Assembly: GCA_020091685.1 (NCBI GenBank)
Contig: CM034595.1
Location: 10,960,025 to 11,024,024, forward strand
Length of the DNA stretch: 64,000 nucleotides
From: Lutjanus erythropterus
Lineage: Eukaryota > Chordata > Actinopteri > Lutjaniformes > Lutjanidae
Reading direction: 5' to 3'
The notes beneath the pieces are model-generated. The model was given only the letters and a program-made list of their open reading frames with translations. It searched no databases and was not told the origin of the DNA. How positions within the stretch are numbered: position 1 is the stretch's first letter; every line of letters starts with the position of its first letter. A program made the position numbers and the translations under genes. Positions 49,199 to 59,624 of the stretch are shown in pieces.

Positions 49199-49502
49199 TT
49201 TAAATCCTACTGTTTATGAAATTAGGGCATCATGATATAACAAAAACAAAGCATGCTGGGATTGACCACAGGGCTAATACAGTTTTCTTTGCTTCTGATA
49301 AACATACAATTAACAAAAAGAGGACTAAGAAATCATAGAAAACAAACATAAATATAGTTATTGTGTGCTGCTGCAGCCATGTGTCACCTTCATCAAGTGT
49401 TTATTGTATCCACTCTTGGTTCATTTTTCATTAGCCTGTGGCCAGATGTGATGGAGGGGTGCGTGAAACTGACTGCTGGGGTCTGCTATGTTGTCGTCAG
49501 GA
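49199..49502 (+). repeat. Local duplication family, unit 3
   Basis: Aligns across nearly its full length with 47661-47945, including the ATTAGGGCATCATGATATAA and GAAACTGACTGCTGGGGTCT blocks, and stops at GTCGTCAGGATAAC. Confidence 0.75.
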
Positions 49503-51560
49503 TAACTAAGGCAAGCCCACCAATCATGCTGCTGGAGCTGCTACTGCATTCCTGGCTACTTAATTAGAAGTTGTTGGTACCACAGAAGGTGTCACCAACC
49601 TTTTCAGGCACTGAACAGATGGTGTCCCCTCTTTTTGAGGTCCTGCCAATGCCCACTCTGTGGCTCCTGGGAAAATGACCTAACTCACAGGCAGCTGCTT
49701 AGTGCGGCTTGAGTGATTCTTTACAGCCACTTCTATTGGGGGGGACTTAGCAGGACGTACCATTGCAAACAAGGGGTGAGAGCGCAGTATAGGTTCCTAG
49801 ATAGCTGGAAAAAAAAAATCTGTTTTGGTTGCAGCACACCAGTTGTTAAAAGTGTGTTTTTAATGGCGTGCGCAAAGACGAAGCGAGGACCTCGACCCTG
49901 GAGATCGTGACGTCTCAGAGCCGGTTGGGTTTGTGTGCACCTTCCTCTGCTGCTGGCAGATGGTGTGAATATCAACAGAGAAAGGACCTGGGAAGGCCCG
50001 CAGAACAAAAAGTGAAAAGGGTTCCTCGACAGTTACAAAGAGGCCCCATGGAGAGGTGGGGGGGTGGGTGGAGGGGGGAGTGGCCTTCGTCCTGATGGAT
50101 AAAAAGAAGGAGGGAGTAAGAGTTTGCAAGGGCATTCGCCATCGAGGAGTGAAAGTGGATGGAGAAAATGCGAGGGCTGAAGATTCGATATGTGCAGAGG
50201 CGGGGGGTCGGGGGTTTAACATGCTTCGTGCTGCGTGGACAGAAGATCGGCTGTCACTCTGTAGCCGGCTTGGCTCAACCTCCCTCCGACCACGCAGGAG
50301 GTGGAGAGAGAACAAGTTGAAAATTTGATGACTGTGTTTTCTGACTAACTGCTTGATATGTATTACAATATGTGGTTTTCATCTTAAAGGCATTTTAATC
50401 TTGAGCATCTTCGCTGCATTTCCAAGAATCTAAAAGAAAATGCACAAATCCTGTGATGAAACTCCTCAGCAGTGTCGAAAACCACAACAGCTATAAATCC
50501 TTCTTTGCACACATTTCTATTTGGAAGAATCACAAGGCTCGTGCTGAATGTAGCACCGCGTTCGCCTTTTCGTTTCTTGCTTCTGATGATGAGATGGCTG
50601 AAAAGGCCGGAGAGTCTTCTCAAACAGTGGCTCGGCTCAGCGGTGGTGTTTCATTGACATGGCAGGGGACATAAAATCTGTCATTTTCATCATGTTCTAT
50701 CGTGGGTAAACCTGTTTCCTGCAGCTTTCTCTATCAGATATATGTCTGTGTGGGTTTATGGCCGTGGAGCTGGGGCAGGCCCGATCGATCTGCGGGAGCT
50801 GTAGGATTTAATAGGTGCACAGCTCTCACTAAGGGGTATGGGGTGGGGAGGGTATATTTAATCACTTAAAGGGAGCAAGGTGGCAAGACCGGGTCACCAA
50901 CAGTTTCTGTTTTATGAGAAGTCAGGGAATCAGTTTCCCCCACACTGTGAAATATCTGAGGTGATCTATTGTTACTGCTGGTATTTTATTGGACTTATGC
51001 ATTGTAGTTTTCCAAATCAAGAAATGAAACGAAAATATATTGTTTTTTCCTATAGTGGCACTGATATGTATCTGCATGTAGTGTTAAAGTGTCTGTTTGG
51101 ATTCTAATATGTTCATGAAAAGACAAAAATGGAATCTTATGGTGAAGAATTATTTATTAAAAATACCAGGAATATGCACTTTAAGATACAGATTTCATAT
51201 CAATAGCAATTATGTTATAGGACAAGTAAGGTGGCGTAGGGATATTTTCTTATTAATGCTTTCATTTGTTAGCGAATGATCAATTTAGCCTAACCATATT
51301 TCCAGACATTACACAGCTCAAGTGCCTTTTCTTGGTGTTGTTGCCGATTAATCTGGATTAACCCAAGGCTGGTAATATTCTGTATTTTTAAAATTCCATC
51401 CAAAGGTCAAAACCAGCCATGAATTCATTTTACAAACTGGCATTTCCTGTGAAGCCACTTGTATTTGAGTGATGCTTACTAAATGTCTAGCTATTTTAGG
51501 AAAGTTTGGTTTTTAAAGATATATGTCTTCACTAGGAATAAATGGACTTTGGGCTGAGCG
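49503..51560. other. Anonymous sequence
   Basis: A moderately GC-rich stretch at 49860-50320 carries overlapping open frames on both strands. None resembles a known domain, and no matching splice pattern was found. Confidence 0.35.
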
Positions 51561-51639
51561 CCAATGAGACTGGGGAGGTCAGAAAGTGATTTGAGACAAA
51601 ATATTGCACTATTGGTTTCAGTCTTTTTGTTGGAATTGT

Positions 51640-51780
51640 CAGTCTGGCATCATCAGATTAATCTCTCAGTTCGTTTTCAATTTCCGAGGGGCGTTATCAA
51701 TGGGCGCAGGCCAAAATGCCTTTGGAGGCGATTAGATAGACCTACAACCAATCAGAGCAACGTCACGTGTGACACGTACA
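51640..51780 (+). repeat. Dispersed repeat shared with 6410-6485
   Basis: TTTTCAATTTCCGAGGGGCG, CCAAAATGCCTTTGGAGGCG and CTACAACCAATCAGAGCAAC. The last two blocks occur inverted at 6420-6475. Known by sight from other fish genomes. Confidence 0.55.
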
Positions 51781-54700
51781 AGTTGGGGAGGAGTTTGGTC
51801 GGGTTTCATGGTGGCTTGGTCACAAGAGTTACAAATTACATTGAACAGTACTCTAGAATGTAATTCTGAAAACATTTGAGGTAAGAAGGCAATGGAATAA
51901 CAAAATCTTGATTCAGATTTGATCAGCACTATATAGTTTGATAGTTTGATCTGAATTTCATTAGCCTTGTGCATTTTGAAAATGTTTGACTTGTGACTTT
52001 TTAAACCAGACTGGTGACCCACCCCCTATTAATTAAATGGTTGCGTTTGGCCCAACAAGAGCCTGAATCTGTGAATTGGAGGGTAACCAGATGCATCTGC
52101 CAGAGCAAAAGAAACATGTCTGGTTTCTTGGCTGGGGATTTGTTGAAAAGAAAAATATAGAATAATGTCAGCCTAAAGCACTGTATATAAAAGCAAAGCA
52201 CCCTCATTCATTTGAATGTCGTGACTTCATAGACACAGTGGGGATGTCAGCGTGGAGGTTTCTGACAAAGAAACACAAGGTCGTCCAGCTAAAAAGTTGA
52301 ACCTGGTTTAACTCTTGCTGTGACACAGTTCAGCTAGGCTCTGCATTGAACAAATAAATATGTGCTGGCAAACATTCCTGCTACTTTGATTTGCAACATA
52401 AACACAGCATTTCTGCTGATTATCTTGCATTTGTTGTGATGAAAGATCAAATGATTGCCACTGTGAAAAACGTAATTATATTTTAATCAAGTCAATCCAG
52501 CCTTCCTGGGGCCTCACATATAAAATGGAGTGATGATCAATTGTGATCTTAAGTTTGATTTACACAGAAAATCATGTATAAGTAGCCATTTATAAAACCT
52601 TTCTTTGATGTGGAAATGATCTCATCTCTAAGCAAAGTCTAGACTTGATGTAAGTGATTTTCCTGCTGGTTGTGTAGGGGTATTGCAGTTTGGGATGCAT
52701 ATGTGCTCAAGTCTGTGGTGAACTTTGCCTTAGCTTTATGAACAATGTGATCAGAATTATCAGCTAAAGGTGTCAGGAATTAATTGCACCACACTCACAA
52801 GCTTAGCTTTGTTTTTAGACCCACTGTTTTGTTCACTGAATAATACATGTTTTCTGGCTTCGGTCTCCTCTCTCGTGATGTTGTCTTTAAAAAGTTTGTT
52901 TTTCTCTCTTGGTACATGGCTATTTCTTTTTGTGAACAACATTTTATTAGTTCATGTGACAGAGCAAACAGAAAACGGGTGTACATATACGGATACACTT
53001 TTTAAACAAATTATTCAACTTAAATTAGTACATGTTATATCATGTACACAAGTGTGCAGACAATATACAAACATGCCTATCCATATAAACCTTAACTTAA
53101 TTTCGCATGCACATAGATACACCTGCATCTGCATACATAAATAACACAAAAAATATATTTTACATGCGCATATGCCTACATGAGCATATATGCACACACA
53201 CACACACACACACACATGCGTAGGCACATGCACATCTAAATGTCAGCAATTTGTGATTTTATAATCCCCTATGCAATCTCCCCTCATTTACCCTCCTAGT
53301 GAGTGATCAACCCCCCAACCACCCCTGACCCACCCACAGTTTACCCCCCCTTCTTCTAGCACGTGGCTACATGGTGCATGTACTAAAAGGGTACATGTCG
53401 ATTTCTGACTAAATCCTCATTTGTGCCTGTAGTATATAAGGGGAAATGCCTGCAGATGCCTTCCACTTTAAGTTAATTTGAGATCATAGATCGCAGATCT
53501 GTAAGTTAAAATGAACTTTTTGTGACCTGCAGTAGCAAGGTTTTTATACACAGTGTATTTCATGAATTGAACGTAAGCACACCACCAAATTATCTTAAGA
53601 CTAAGTTCAATGTCAACAATTAAATTAGAAAATTTCCCAAAAGTCTTTTTAAAAAGCCTGAAGTGAGTTCAGTGATTATCTTGAGTTTGAATGCATCTTT
53701 AAATATGTATCAGAGAACATTCAGGAACACAGTTTCTTTTAATCAGTTCATTTTTGTGATTTTATCGCACACTGATTACTAAATAAAAACACTTTTACCT
53801 CCCATCATGTCATATAAGCACATTTGGAGCCAAATAATAATGTTTAGGTTCAGCATCCATGTCAGTTGATGCCTATAGCAGTCACTGTTGCGGTCTTCAG
53901 CTCTTGTCAGCTGTGTTTTGCTCCAACTCTTCACAGCTTTCACAAACCTCCCGAATGACCTTGAACTTCAGCAGCGCACCTCAACCCCACACACACCCGT
54001 CCGCCTAATGCTATTATGCCGGGCCCTACATGCTAAAAGTCATTGGTGGTGATAGTGGCTGATTAGATTGTGTCCATTGATCGCGCGGCGTGCTGTTAGG
54101 ACGAGGACGGTGCGGGCTGCGGCTCCTGCCTCTCCTCCTCAGACACACTGACAGTCTGAGACAGAGGAGATGGAGCCCCATGCAGGGCGGCAGATTGAGT
54201 TATTGATCAGCTCTCTCCTTTCTCCTGTCTCCGTCTCTCCCTCTGCTGCTCCGAGAGACCCCGTCATCAGGATAATGAATTTCACTTATTGCAGATTAAC
54301 GGCATAAGGTCTGTATGGTAATAATGGCAGAAATTAGCTCTTTGTCACCCCCTCTGGATTTCAAAGAGGAGGGGCTGGGGGAGAATGAAGGTTGTTACGG
54401 CCCTGTTACTCAGTCTGAGCGCTGTGATTTTAACAAGAGGGAACTGAAAGAGAGAAAAGTGCGTGAAAATGAAAGATTTGAGGGAGAATTAAGGAGAGAC
54501 TTATGAGGACTGCGATTTCGACATCGCTGAAGTGGCGGAGGAGAGTTCTGATGCAAGAAACTTTGATGGAGGAGAGTGAAGGAGAATTTAGAGAGGAAGA
54601 AGAACACTGAGCAGAGTGAAAAAGAGAGGGCAAAGAGGAAAGATGAGAGCAGATGATTCAAAAAGAGACATAAGGAGACGGCGAGGCAGGAGCGGTAAAG

Positions 54701-55140
54701 TGGAGAGTAAGACAGGCAGTGGTCATACAGTCACCAGGCAGCGACGCCGCTTAAGGGTCGACCATTGTGTCTCCAGCACCCAGATTGGGGTGGTAAAGAA
54801 TGAATAATGAGGCTTGATTACAGTCCGTGAGATGGCACATTGTTCAGAATCAATCCTCCAGGCAATTACAGGCGGTGCAAACAGCAGCCCTCCGCCTCAG
54901 CCCGGACGGAGCGGGAAACGATTGTGTCAGAGGACAACATCATCTTCGTCAATGACTTGTTGCCTCCTCATGTCGGAGCCATTAGCACTTTACTCCGCTC
55001 CTGCAGAAGATTCAGCCGCCCACGTAAAAGCCTCCAGTTCACATGTGTGTGAGGACAGAAGGATGTAAGGATGCTTGTCCTTCTCATATACACAAACACA
55101 GACAGTGTGTAATGGCGTGCGTGTTCCCGTCTTGTTTCAG
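51781..55140. other. Anonymous sequence up to the second visible exon
   Basis: Holds a CA run at 53192-53215 and a poly-C-rich stretch near 53310-53350. GC-richer, repeat-free blocks at 54040-54330 and 54760-55030 look non-random but show no recognised domain or splice structure. Confidence 0.35.
53192..53215 (-). repeat. CA microsatellite
   Basis: About twelve CA units. Confidence 0.9.
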
Positions 55141-55251
55141 GTATGGCTTTGGATTGCTGGATGCAGGGCTGATGGTGCAGCAGGCCGCACACTTCAACAC
55201 TGTGGCTCCGCAGAGGAGGTGCACACAACAAGTCACACTCCATCCTAACAG
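55141..55251 (+). CDS. Proprotein convertase, internal exon: catalytic/P-domain junction
   Basis: The exon continues the same frame: after the split Arg it reads YGFGLLDAGLMVQQAAHF, then NTVAPQRRC and TQQVTLHPN, and ends inside another Arg codon. YGFGLLDA is the strongly conserved end of the convertase catalytic domain, and TVAPQRRC opens the P (Homo B) domain. Furin has a very similar APQRKC here, and that Cys normally pairs with the Cys in the next exon. The acceptor is GTGTTCCCGTCTTGTTTCAG and the donor is GTAAAA at 55252. Length is 111 bp, phase 1 at both ends as measured from the neighbouring exons. It sits 40.1 kb from the previous exon but only 324 bp from the next. The match to furin/PC4 at this junction is better than to PC1, PC2 or PC7, but that is a by-eye judgement. 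Confidence 0.9.
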
Positions 55252-55575
55252 GTAAAAAAGACTTTATCGACCACATACTCTACATTTATGTAACCCCTAT
55301 AAGTACTCATGTTCCTTTTTTGCTTTCACTGATTTTTTTTGCTTATAGTGTATAACAATTTTGTCTAGTTCTGTTCTCAGGGTTTTCCTTGTTGTATCAC
55401 ATTATTTTACCTGCGTCAGCAAAACACAGCAATGAAGAATCTTCCATCTTATCTTCATCTATACCGTCACTGCCTTTGTTGGAGAGGATGCATGTGTATG
55501 AGTGTCTACGAGGTTAGTATATGAGGAAGAGGTTTGCCTGCTGACTGACATGTGTACTGATGTTTTATTGGTTAG
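55252..55575 (+). other. Short convertase intron, 324 bp
   Basis: The intron has a GTAAAA donor and a TTGGTTAG acceptor, with a T-rich stretch in its first half. No repeat or other feature was recognised. Confidence 0.85.
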
Positions 55576-55669
55576 AATCCTTTCTCCAGGAGGCGTAGTC
55601 AGCGTGGGCATCCAGTCAGAGGCCTGCCATGGGAAGATTAATGAGATCAACACTCTGGAGCACGTTCAG
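55576..55669 (+). CDS. Proprotein convertase, internal exon: P domain, first strands
   Basis: The first base, A, completes the Arg begun in the previous exon. The exon then encodes ILSPGGVVSVGIQSEACHGK and INEINTLEHVQ, ending on a complete codon. The ACxG and LEHVQ signatures are characteristic of the convertase P domain (compare ACxG...SLEHVQ in PC1, PC2 and PC4), a beta-barrel that stabilises the catalytic domain. The Cys in ACHG would pair with the Cys of APQRRC. The acceptor is TTATTGGTTAG at 55565-55575. A competing CAG at 55587-55589 would shift the frame away from the family pattern, so the upstream AG is preferred. The donor is GTCAGG at 55670. At 94 bp the exon would shift the frame if skipped. 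Confidence 0.88.
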
Positions 55670-56905
55670 GTCAGGCAGGAGTTTTAAAACACACTCAAAT
55701 ACCATGAACATGCAGTACATTGTTCAAATATCCGTATTTTCTTAGGAATAATTTAACAGATATAAAACTAGTGAAAGAAGTTCTACTTCAAGAAGCTATT
55801 TAAGAATTATGATTACTTTGCTGTGTGTCATCCTCCCACTCTCTCTCTCCACCTTTCCTGTCTTCACTTCAGCTGTCCTGCCAATAAAAGGCATAAAAGC
55901 TCCCCAAAATATATTTTTTAAAAGAATTAGGATGACTTTTTGGGAAATACGCTGATTTGTGTTGTTGCCAAGAGTTAGATAAGAAGATCAATACTGATCA
56001 TTTTATTAATAAAAACCGCCACATTTATGCTAAACTAACTGGCTGTAGTGTTATATTTAATTGCACAATATGTAAAGTCTTTCTCTGGGGGTTTCACTCC
56101 TACTGAAGCAATAACAGAAGAGGTAGTTTGATGAACTGGTGTGGGATCATGATCTTCACTGTTAAACAATCACCACAGCTGATGAAAATATATCTGACAT
56201 GACTCATGTTCATGAACAAGGTAATATTAAAGTTTTATTCATATTATGTTTAGTCATGTACACCTTCCTCACTCTCTGACCTATCCAACATGTCCCATGT
56301 TTTTCTTGAAGTTATAAGAACTAGTAACTAGCTCGTAACAGCTAGCAGCAAACATTTGGGATAATATATGTACACAACTCAACAAATATATAAGATATTT
56401 CTACTGTTTTTAGACATTTTGATGTAGAAATGTTACATATTACGGGCAGATATGCCAGAGTGGCACTGATCTTCTCATCTTACTCTTGGCAAAATAAATA
56501 AGAGTATTTCCCCATGTGGAACTATTCCTGTAAAATGTGGAAAGCTGAAAAAGTCTGTTTTCACTTCAAGGTTCCTGTTGCCCTTGACATTATACAAATC
56601 AAGAAGAAGTGCGTTGAAAACTTAACTTCTGCCAGCAACCGGGGAAGCTTAAACATTGCGTACAAATTGTTTTCAGGGTTTCTGTGTCATGTGTTCTGTC
56701 TGAGAATAGAAAAGATAAAAAGGATCATACAGTGATGTGTAATGTGTTGGATGTGTCATTTCCAAAAAAAAAATGGCAAAACTGTGTTTTCTTGAGCAAA
56801 GACATACATGCAAATGTGTTTATGTTTGACTGTGTCAGCAGGCATACGTACTCTATGTGTCTGTGCGTGTGCACGTTTGAGTTTGTGCGACTATCTTCGT
56901 TTGTT

Positions 56906-56907
<2 letters not shown>

Positions 56908-56940
<33 letters not shown>
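56908..56940 (+). repeat. TG microsatellite, about 16 units
   Basis: Uninterrupted. The open frame running out of it (56911-57393) begins as Cys-Val repeats and is not a gene. Confidence 0.9.
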
Positions 56941-56944
<4 letters not shown>

Positions 56945-57600
56945 GTGAAATAGCAAGGAGAGAGAGGGAGAGCGGGAGTGTGTCAGCATGTAAATTGAAA
57001 AGGCTTCATCTTTGCGGCTCTGCTCCCTGGCAGAAAGCGTGGGTCAGGCCATCGCTGCGAGGTGTGATTGATGGACGTGTTGCCGTGGTAACACGCTGTA
57101 AACAGGAGCGGGCTGTCAGTCTTTTTGCAGCTTGGCGGCTCTCTCTGCGATGTGCCATTGTCACACCAGATGTGCTGCTTGTGATGAACAGGGACAGGGA
57201 GAGTGTTTACTGGGTGGGAATCAGGGGGACGGGGGGTTTGGGGGGTACATGCGTGTATTTAAATCATTTAGCTAATATTCCCCTCAGCCGTGTTTGTCTT
57301 CTCTGTCTTTTCCATACTTGTCTTTGTCTTCATCTTTGCCTATGGACAGATCATTGCTTTGTCCATCTGTCTGGTACACAGCATCTCAGATGATACTGAT
57401 TGTATTTCAACTTGGGAAAACAATGTATGTCAGTGCTTACTTAGTATACTTAGTATATAGTATACAGAGTTACTCAGATTGGCCTAATCATCCATATGTC
57501 ACATACATTACCCCAAATATTAATGATGATCACAGGAATCTGGTGCCTTGGTCGAAAGAGGCTTTATAGTTAAAGGCATTGTTCAACATACGCTTATTCT

Positions 57601-57892
57601 AGGGTTGCAACTAACCTTTTTTTTTTCATTATCGATTAATTTGTGCATAATTTTTTCAATTAATCGAACTGTTTTTTGGTCCATAAAATGTCATAAAATG
57701 TCCAAACATGCTGATCACTGTTTCCCAAAGCCCAAGGTGACATCCACAAATGTCTTGTTTTGTCTGCAACCTAATATTCATAGAAGACTACAGAAACCAG
57801 AAAATATTCACATTTTAGAAGTTGACATCAGAGAATTTGCACATTTTTTTTTATTTATTAGTTGACAACTATTTGATTATTCATTGCAGCTT
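57601..57892 (+). mobile_element. hAT-like non-autonomous element, GGGTTGCAACTAAC ends
   Basis: It starts AGGGTTGCAACTAACC and ends TTCATTGCAGCTTT, contains ATCGATTAATTTGTGC, CTGTTTCCCAAAGCCCAAGG, AATGTCTTGTTTTGTCTGC and ACCAGAAAATATTCACATTT. This is the block order of a very common fish DNA element. Confidence 0.75.
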
Positions 57893-57894
57893 TA

Positions 57895-58290
57895 GCATAT
57901 TCACTTTCTTGCAGACAATGAGATGAAAAGATTGATACCACTCTAATGTTTGCATACTAAATATGAAGCTACAGCCAGCGACCAGTTAGCTTAGTTTAGC
58001 ATAATGACTGGAAACGAGGAAACAGTTGACTGGCCTCACCATAAAAAGCCAACAAAATCTGCCTACCAGCACCTCTAAATGTCACTAATTAACATATTAT
58101 ATCCTGTTTATGTAAACTGTACAAAAACCCGAGCTTAAAAACAACAATTTGTAGTTTAATGGGGGTGTATGTACAGGACTAGTTCTTGGCCGGGTGCAGT
58201 AACTTCTTGGAGTCTTGTCCTAACCATAAGGTTGCCAAGCTGCACCCACAAAACCAGAAATTATTTTTAGTTTTTGCATGTGTTAAACAA
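57895..58290 (+). repeat. TTAGC-type teleost repeat, second copy
   Basis: GATGAAAAGATTGATACCAC, TTAGCTTAGTTTAGCATAAT, CTGCCTACCAGCACCTCTAA, TTCTTGGCCGGGTGCAGTAA and CTTCTTGGAGTCTTGTCC. It is fuller than the copy at 15283 but has no expanded TTAGC array. Confidence 0.7.
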
Positions 58291-58584
58291 ACCAAACATA
58301 ATTTGTTAATTCACCAGGCTAATTAACAAAGCCAGGCTAGCTGGCTAACTCTTAATTAAACTTTGAGCTAGAGTACGTGTTAAAATAAAGACCAGTCTTT
58401 ATTTCATTTAGTTCTGTCACAGTCAGTAAACAGCCACAGTAGTATTGATGAGAGAGCTTGGAGAATCATTTTTGTACATGTTGCTCTGCCTCTGTCCCCT
58501 CCTTATGTTCCCTGTTTCTCTATCCCTCTGTCAATCTCCTCATTCGCACTCCTCTTTTATTTCTTGCCACCTGTCTCTCACCAG

Positions 58585-58770
58585 GTGAGAGTGAGCATCA
58601 GCGCAGTGTGTCGCGGTGACCTCTCCATAAGCCTGGAGTCTCCAGCCGGCACTGTATCGCTGCTGTTGGACACGCGGCCCAATGACGCCTCCGCTGCTGG
58701 CTTGAAAAACTGGACCCTGATGACAGTGCACAGCTGGGGGGAGCAGCCTCAAGGCATCTGGACCCTCCAG
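58585..58770 (+). CDS. Proprotein convertase, internal exon: P-domain core (RGD, HSWGE)
   Basis: This 186-bp exon (62 codons, phase 0 at both ends) encodes VRVSISAVCRGDLSISLESP, then AGTVSLLLDTRPNDASAAG, then LKNWTLMTVHSWGEQPQGIW and TLQ. It contains the P-domain core shared by all kexin-like convertases: the RGDL turn, a SPxGT loop, a basic-P-x-D segment, GxxNWxxMTxHSWGE and GxWTL. The acceptor is TGTCTCTCACCAG at 58572-58584 and the donor is GTGAGA at 58771. Most family members read RRGDL, but here the first Arg is Cys (CRGDL), and SPSGT/SPMGT is SPAGT. The frame is intact, which argues for a live gene rather than a pseudogene. The following exon, expected to carry the WxLxLYGT end of the P domain, was not found before the window ends. 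Confidence 0.92.
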
Positions 58771-58873
58771 GTGAGAGAGGAAATGTAGCTTCACTGCTGC
58801 CATCAGCTGTAAAACTTTTTATTTAAAGTGTTAAGCTGTTAGCTGCGGTAGCAGTGCCAAGCTGCAATTTATC

Positions 58874-59067
58874 TGCACTTTGTGTTCAGTGCTAGCAAAT
58901 GTTAGCATGTTCAACTAAGATGGTAAATATGGTAAATATTATAGCTGTTAAACATCACCATGTTAACATTGTTAGCATGTTAGCATGCTGATATTAGCAA
59001 TTAGTTTAAAACATTGCTGTGTCTAAATATAGCCTCACAGAGCTGTGAGTGTGTCTCTAGACTAAGA
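58874..59067 (+). repeat. GTTAGCATG-rich dispersed repeat
   Basis: CACTTTGTGTTCAGTGCTAG, CAAATGTTAGCATG, CTAAGATGGTAAATATGG, GTTAGCATGTTAGCATGCTG and ATAGCCTCACAGAGCTG match the repeat at 325-497 in order. Confidence 0.6.
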
Positions 59068-59624
59068 CTGGGTTGTACCGACAAAGATGAATTTAATCTA
59101 AAGTTAATTTTATTCAGAGTTTAGCAAAACTAGGTTTAGCACAATTGTAATCACAAGCACAAGTTTAATCAGTATGGGGATGCTTGCTTAGCCAAATTAA
59201 AATAAATAAGTAAATAAATAAATGAATGTGAGTGCTGTCAAGATCCAGTAAGTATAAAAAAGGACGGGAAAGGTTTCAGCTGCTCTCTGTTCTTTAACAA
59301 AATATTATGCTATTTGCTAGCCAGCTACAAAGAAGACACGCATCATTAAACTCAGTTGAGTCTGTCCCTTAACTTTCTTTCATGTACTTCATAATTATGC
59401 TCTATCTATCGAAAAAAAAATGCAGCCATCAAGTCAAACCTCTTCAAGTGTAAGTTTTGGTTTTGGTGCAACTGAATTAAATTTCATTTTGGTTTATAGT
59501 TTAAAGAGAGGTTTAAAATGAAATAAATAAATCTGAACTAGTTTTAAAGTTTGGTGCAACATATTTTGAAGTTAAGCCATGACTTAATCAGGTTTACAAA
59601 TTAATCCTTGTTGGTACAACCCAG
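59068..59624. mobile_element. MITE with CTGGGTTGTACCRACAA inverted ends
   Basis: The left end CTGGGTTGTACCGACAAAGA and the reverse complement of the right end CTGGGTTGTACCAACAAGGA differ at two of 20 positions. It is about 557 bp and non-coding. It abuts the preceding repeat exactly. Confidence 0.7.

Larger units (their letters stand above)
15038..55140 (+). other. Large convertase intron, about 40.1 kb
   Basis: The intron is bounded by a GTACTG donor at 15038 and a GTTTCAG acceptor ending at 55140. The flanking exons join to a family-conserved HHRYGFG sequence, so no coding exon is missing between them. No nested gene was recognised on either strand; open frames inside it are short and follow low-complexity or repeat sequence. 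It carries most of the transposon-derived repeats and several candidate regulatory blocks. Confidence 0.85.
55670..58584 (+). other. Convertase intron, about 2.9 kb
   Basis: The intron has a GTCAGG donor and a CTCTCACCAG acceptor. It holds a TG microsatellite (56908-56940), an element with GGGTTGCAACTAAC ends (57601-57892) and a TTAGC-type teleost repeat (57895-58290). Between 55690 and 56900 I see only AT-rich anonymous sequence. Confidence 0.8.

Noticed and set aside
49860-50315. Overlapping open frames on both strands near 50 kb
   Set aside because: No domain similarity, no signal for splicing, and frames on both strands suggest GC composition rather than coding.
55576-55589. Alternative acceptor at the second CAG (55587-55589)
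   Set aside because: It would shift the frame out of the P-domain sequence, whereas the first AG gives the family pattern.
56911-57393. 160-codon plus-strand frame, the longest in the window
   Set aside because: It starts inside a TG microsatellite as Cys-Val repeats, has no recognisable domain, and sits in the intron between two matched convertase exons.
57601-57892. Possible small non-coding RNA gene because of strong internal structure
   Set aside because: The ends and interior match a common fish DNA element, which explains the structure.
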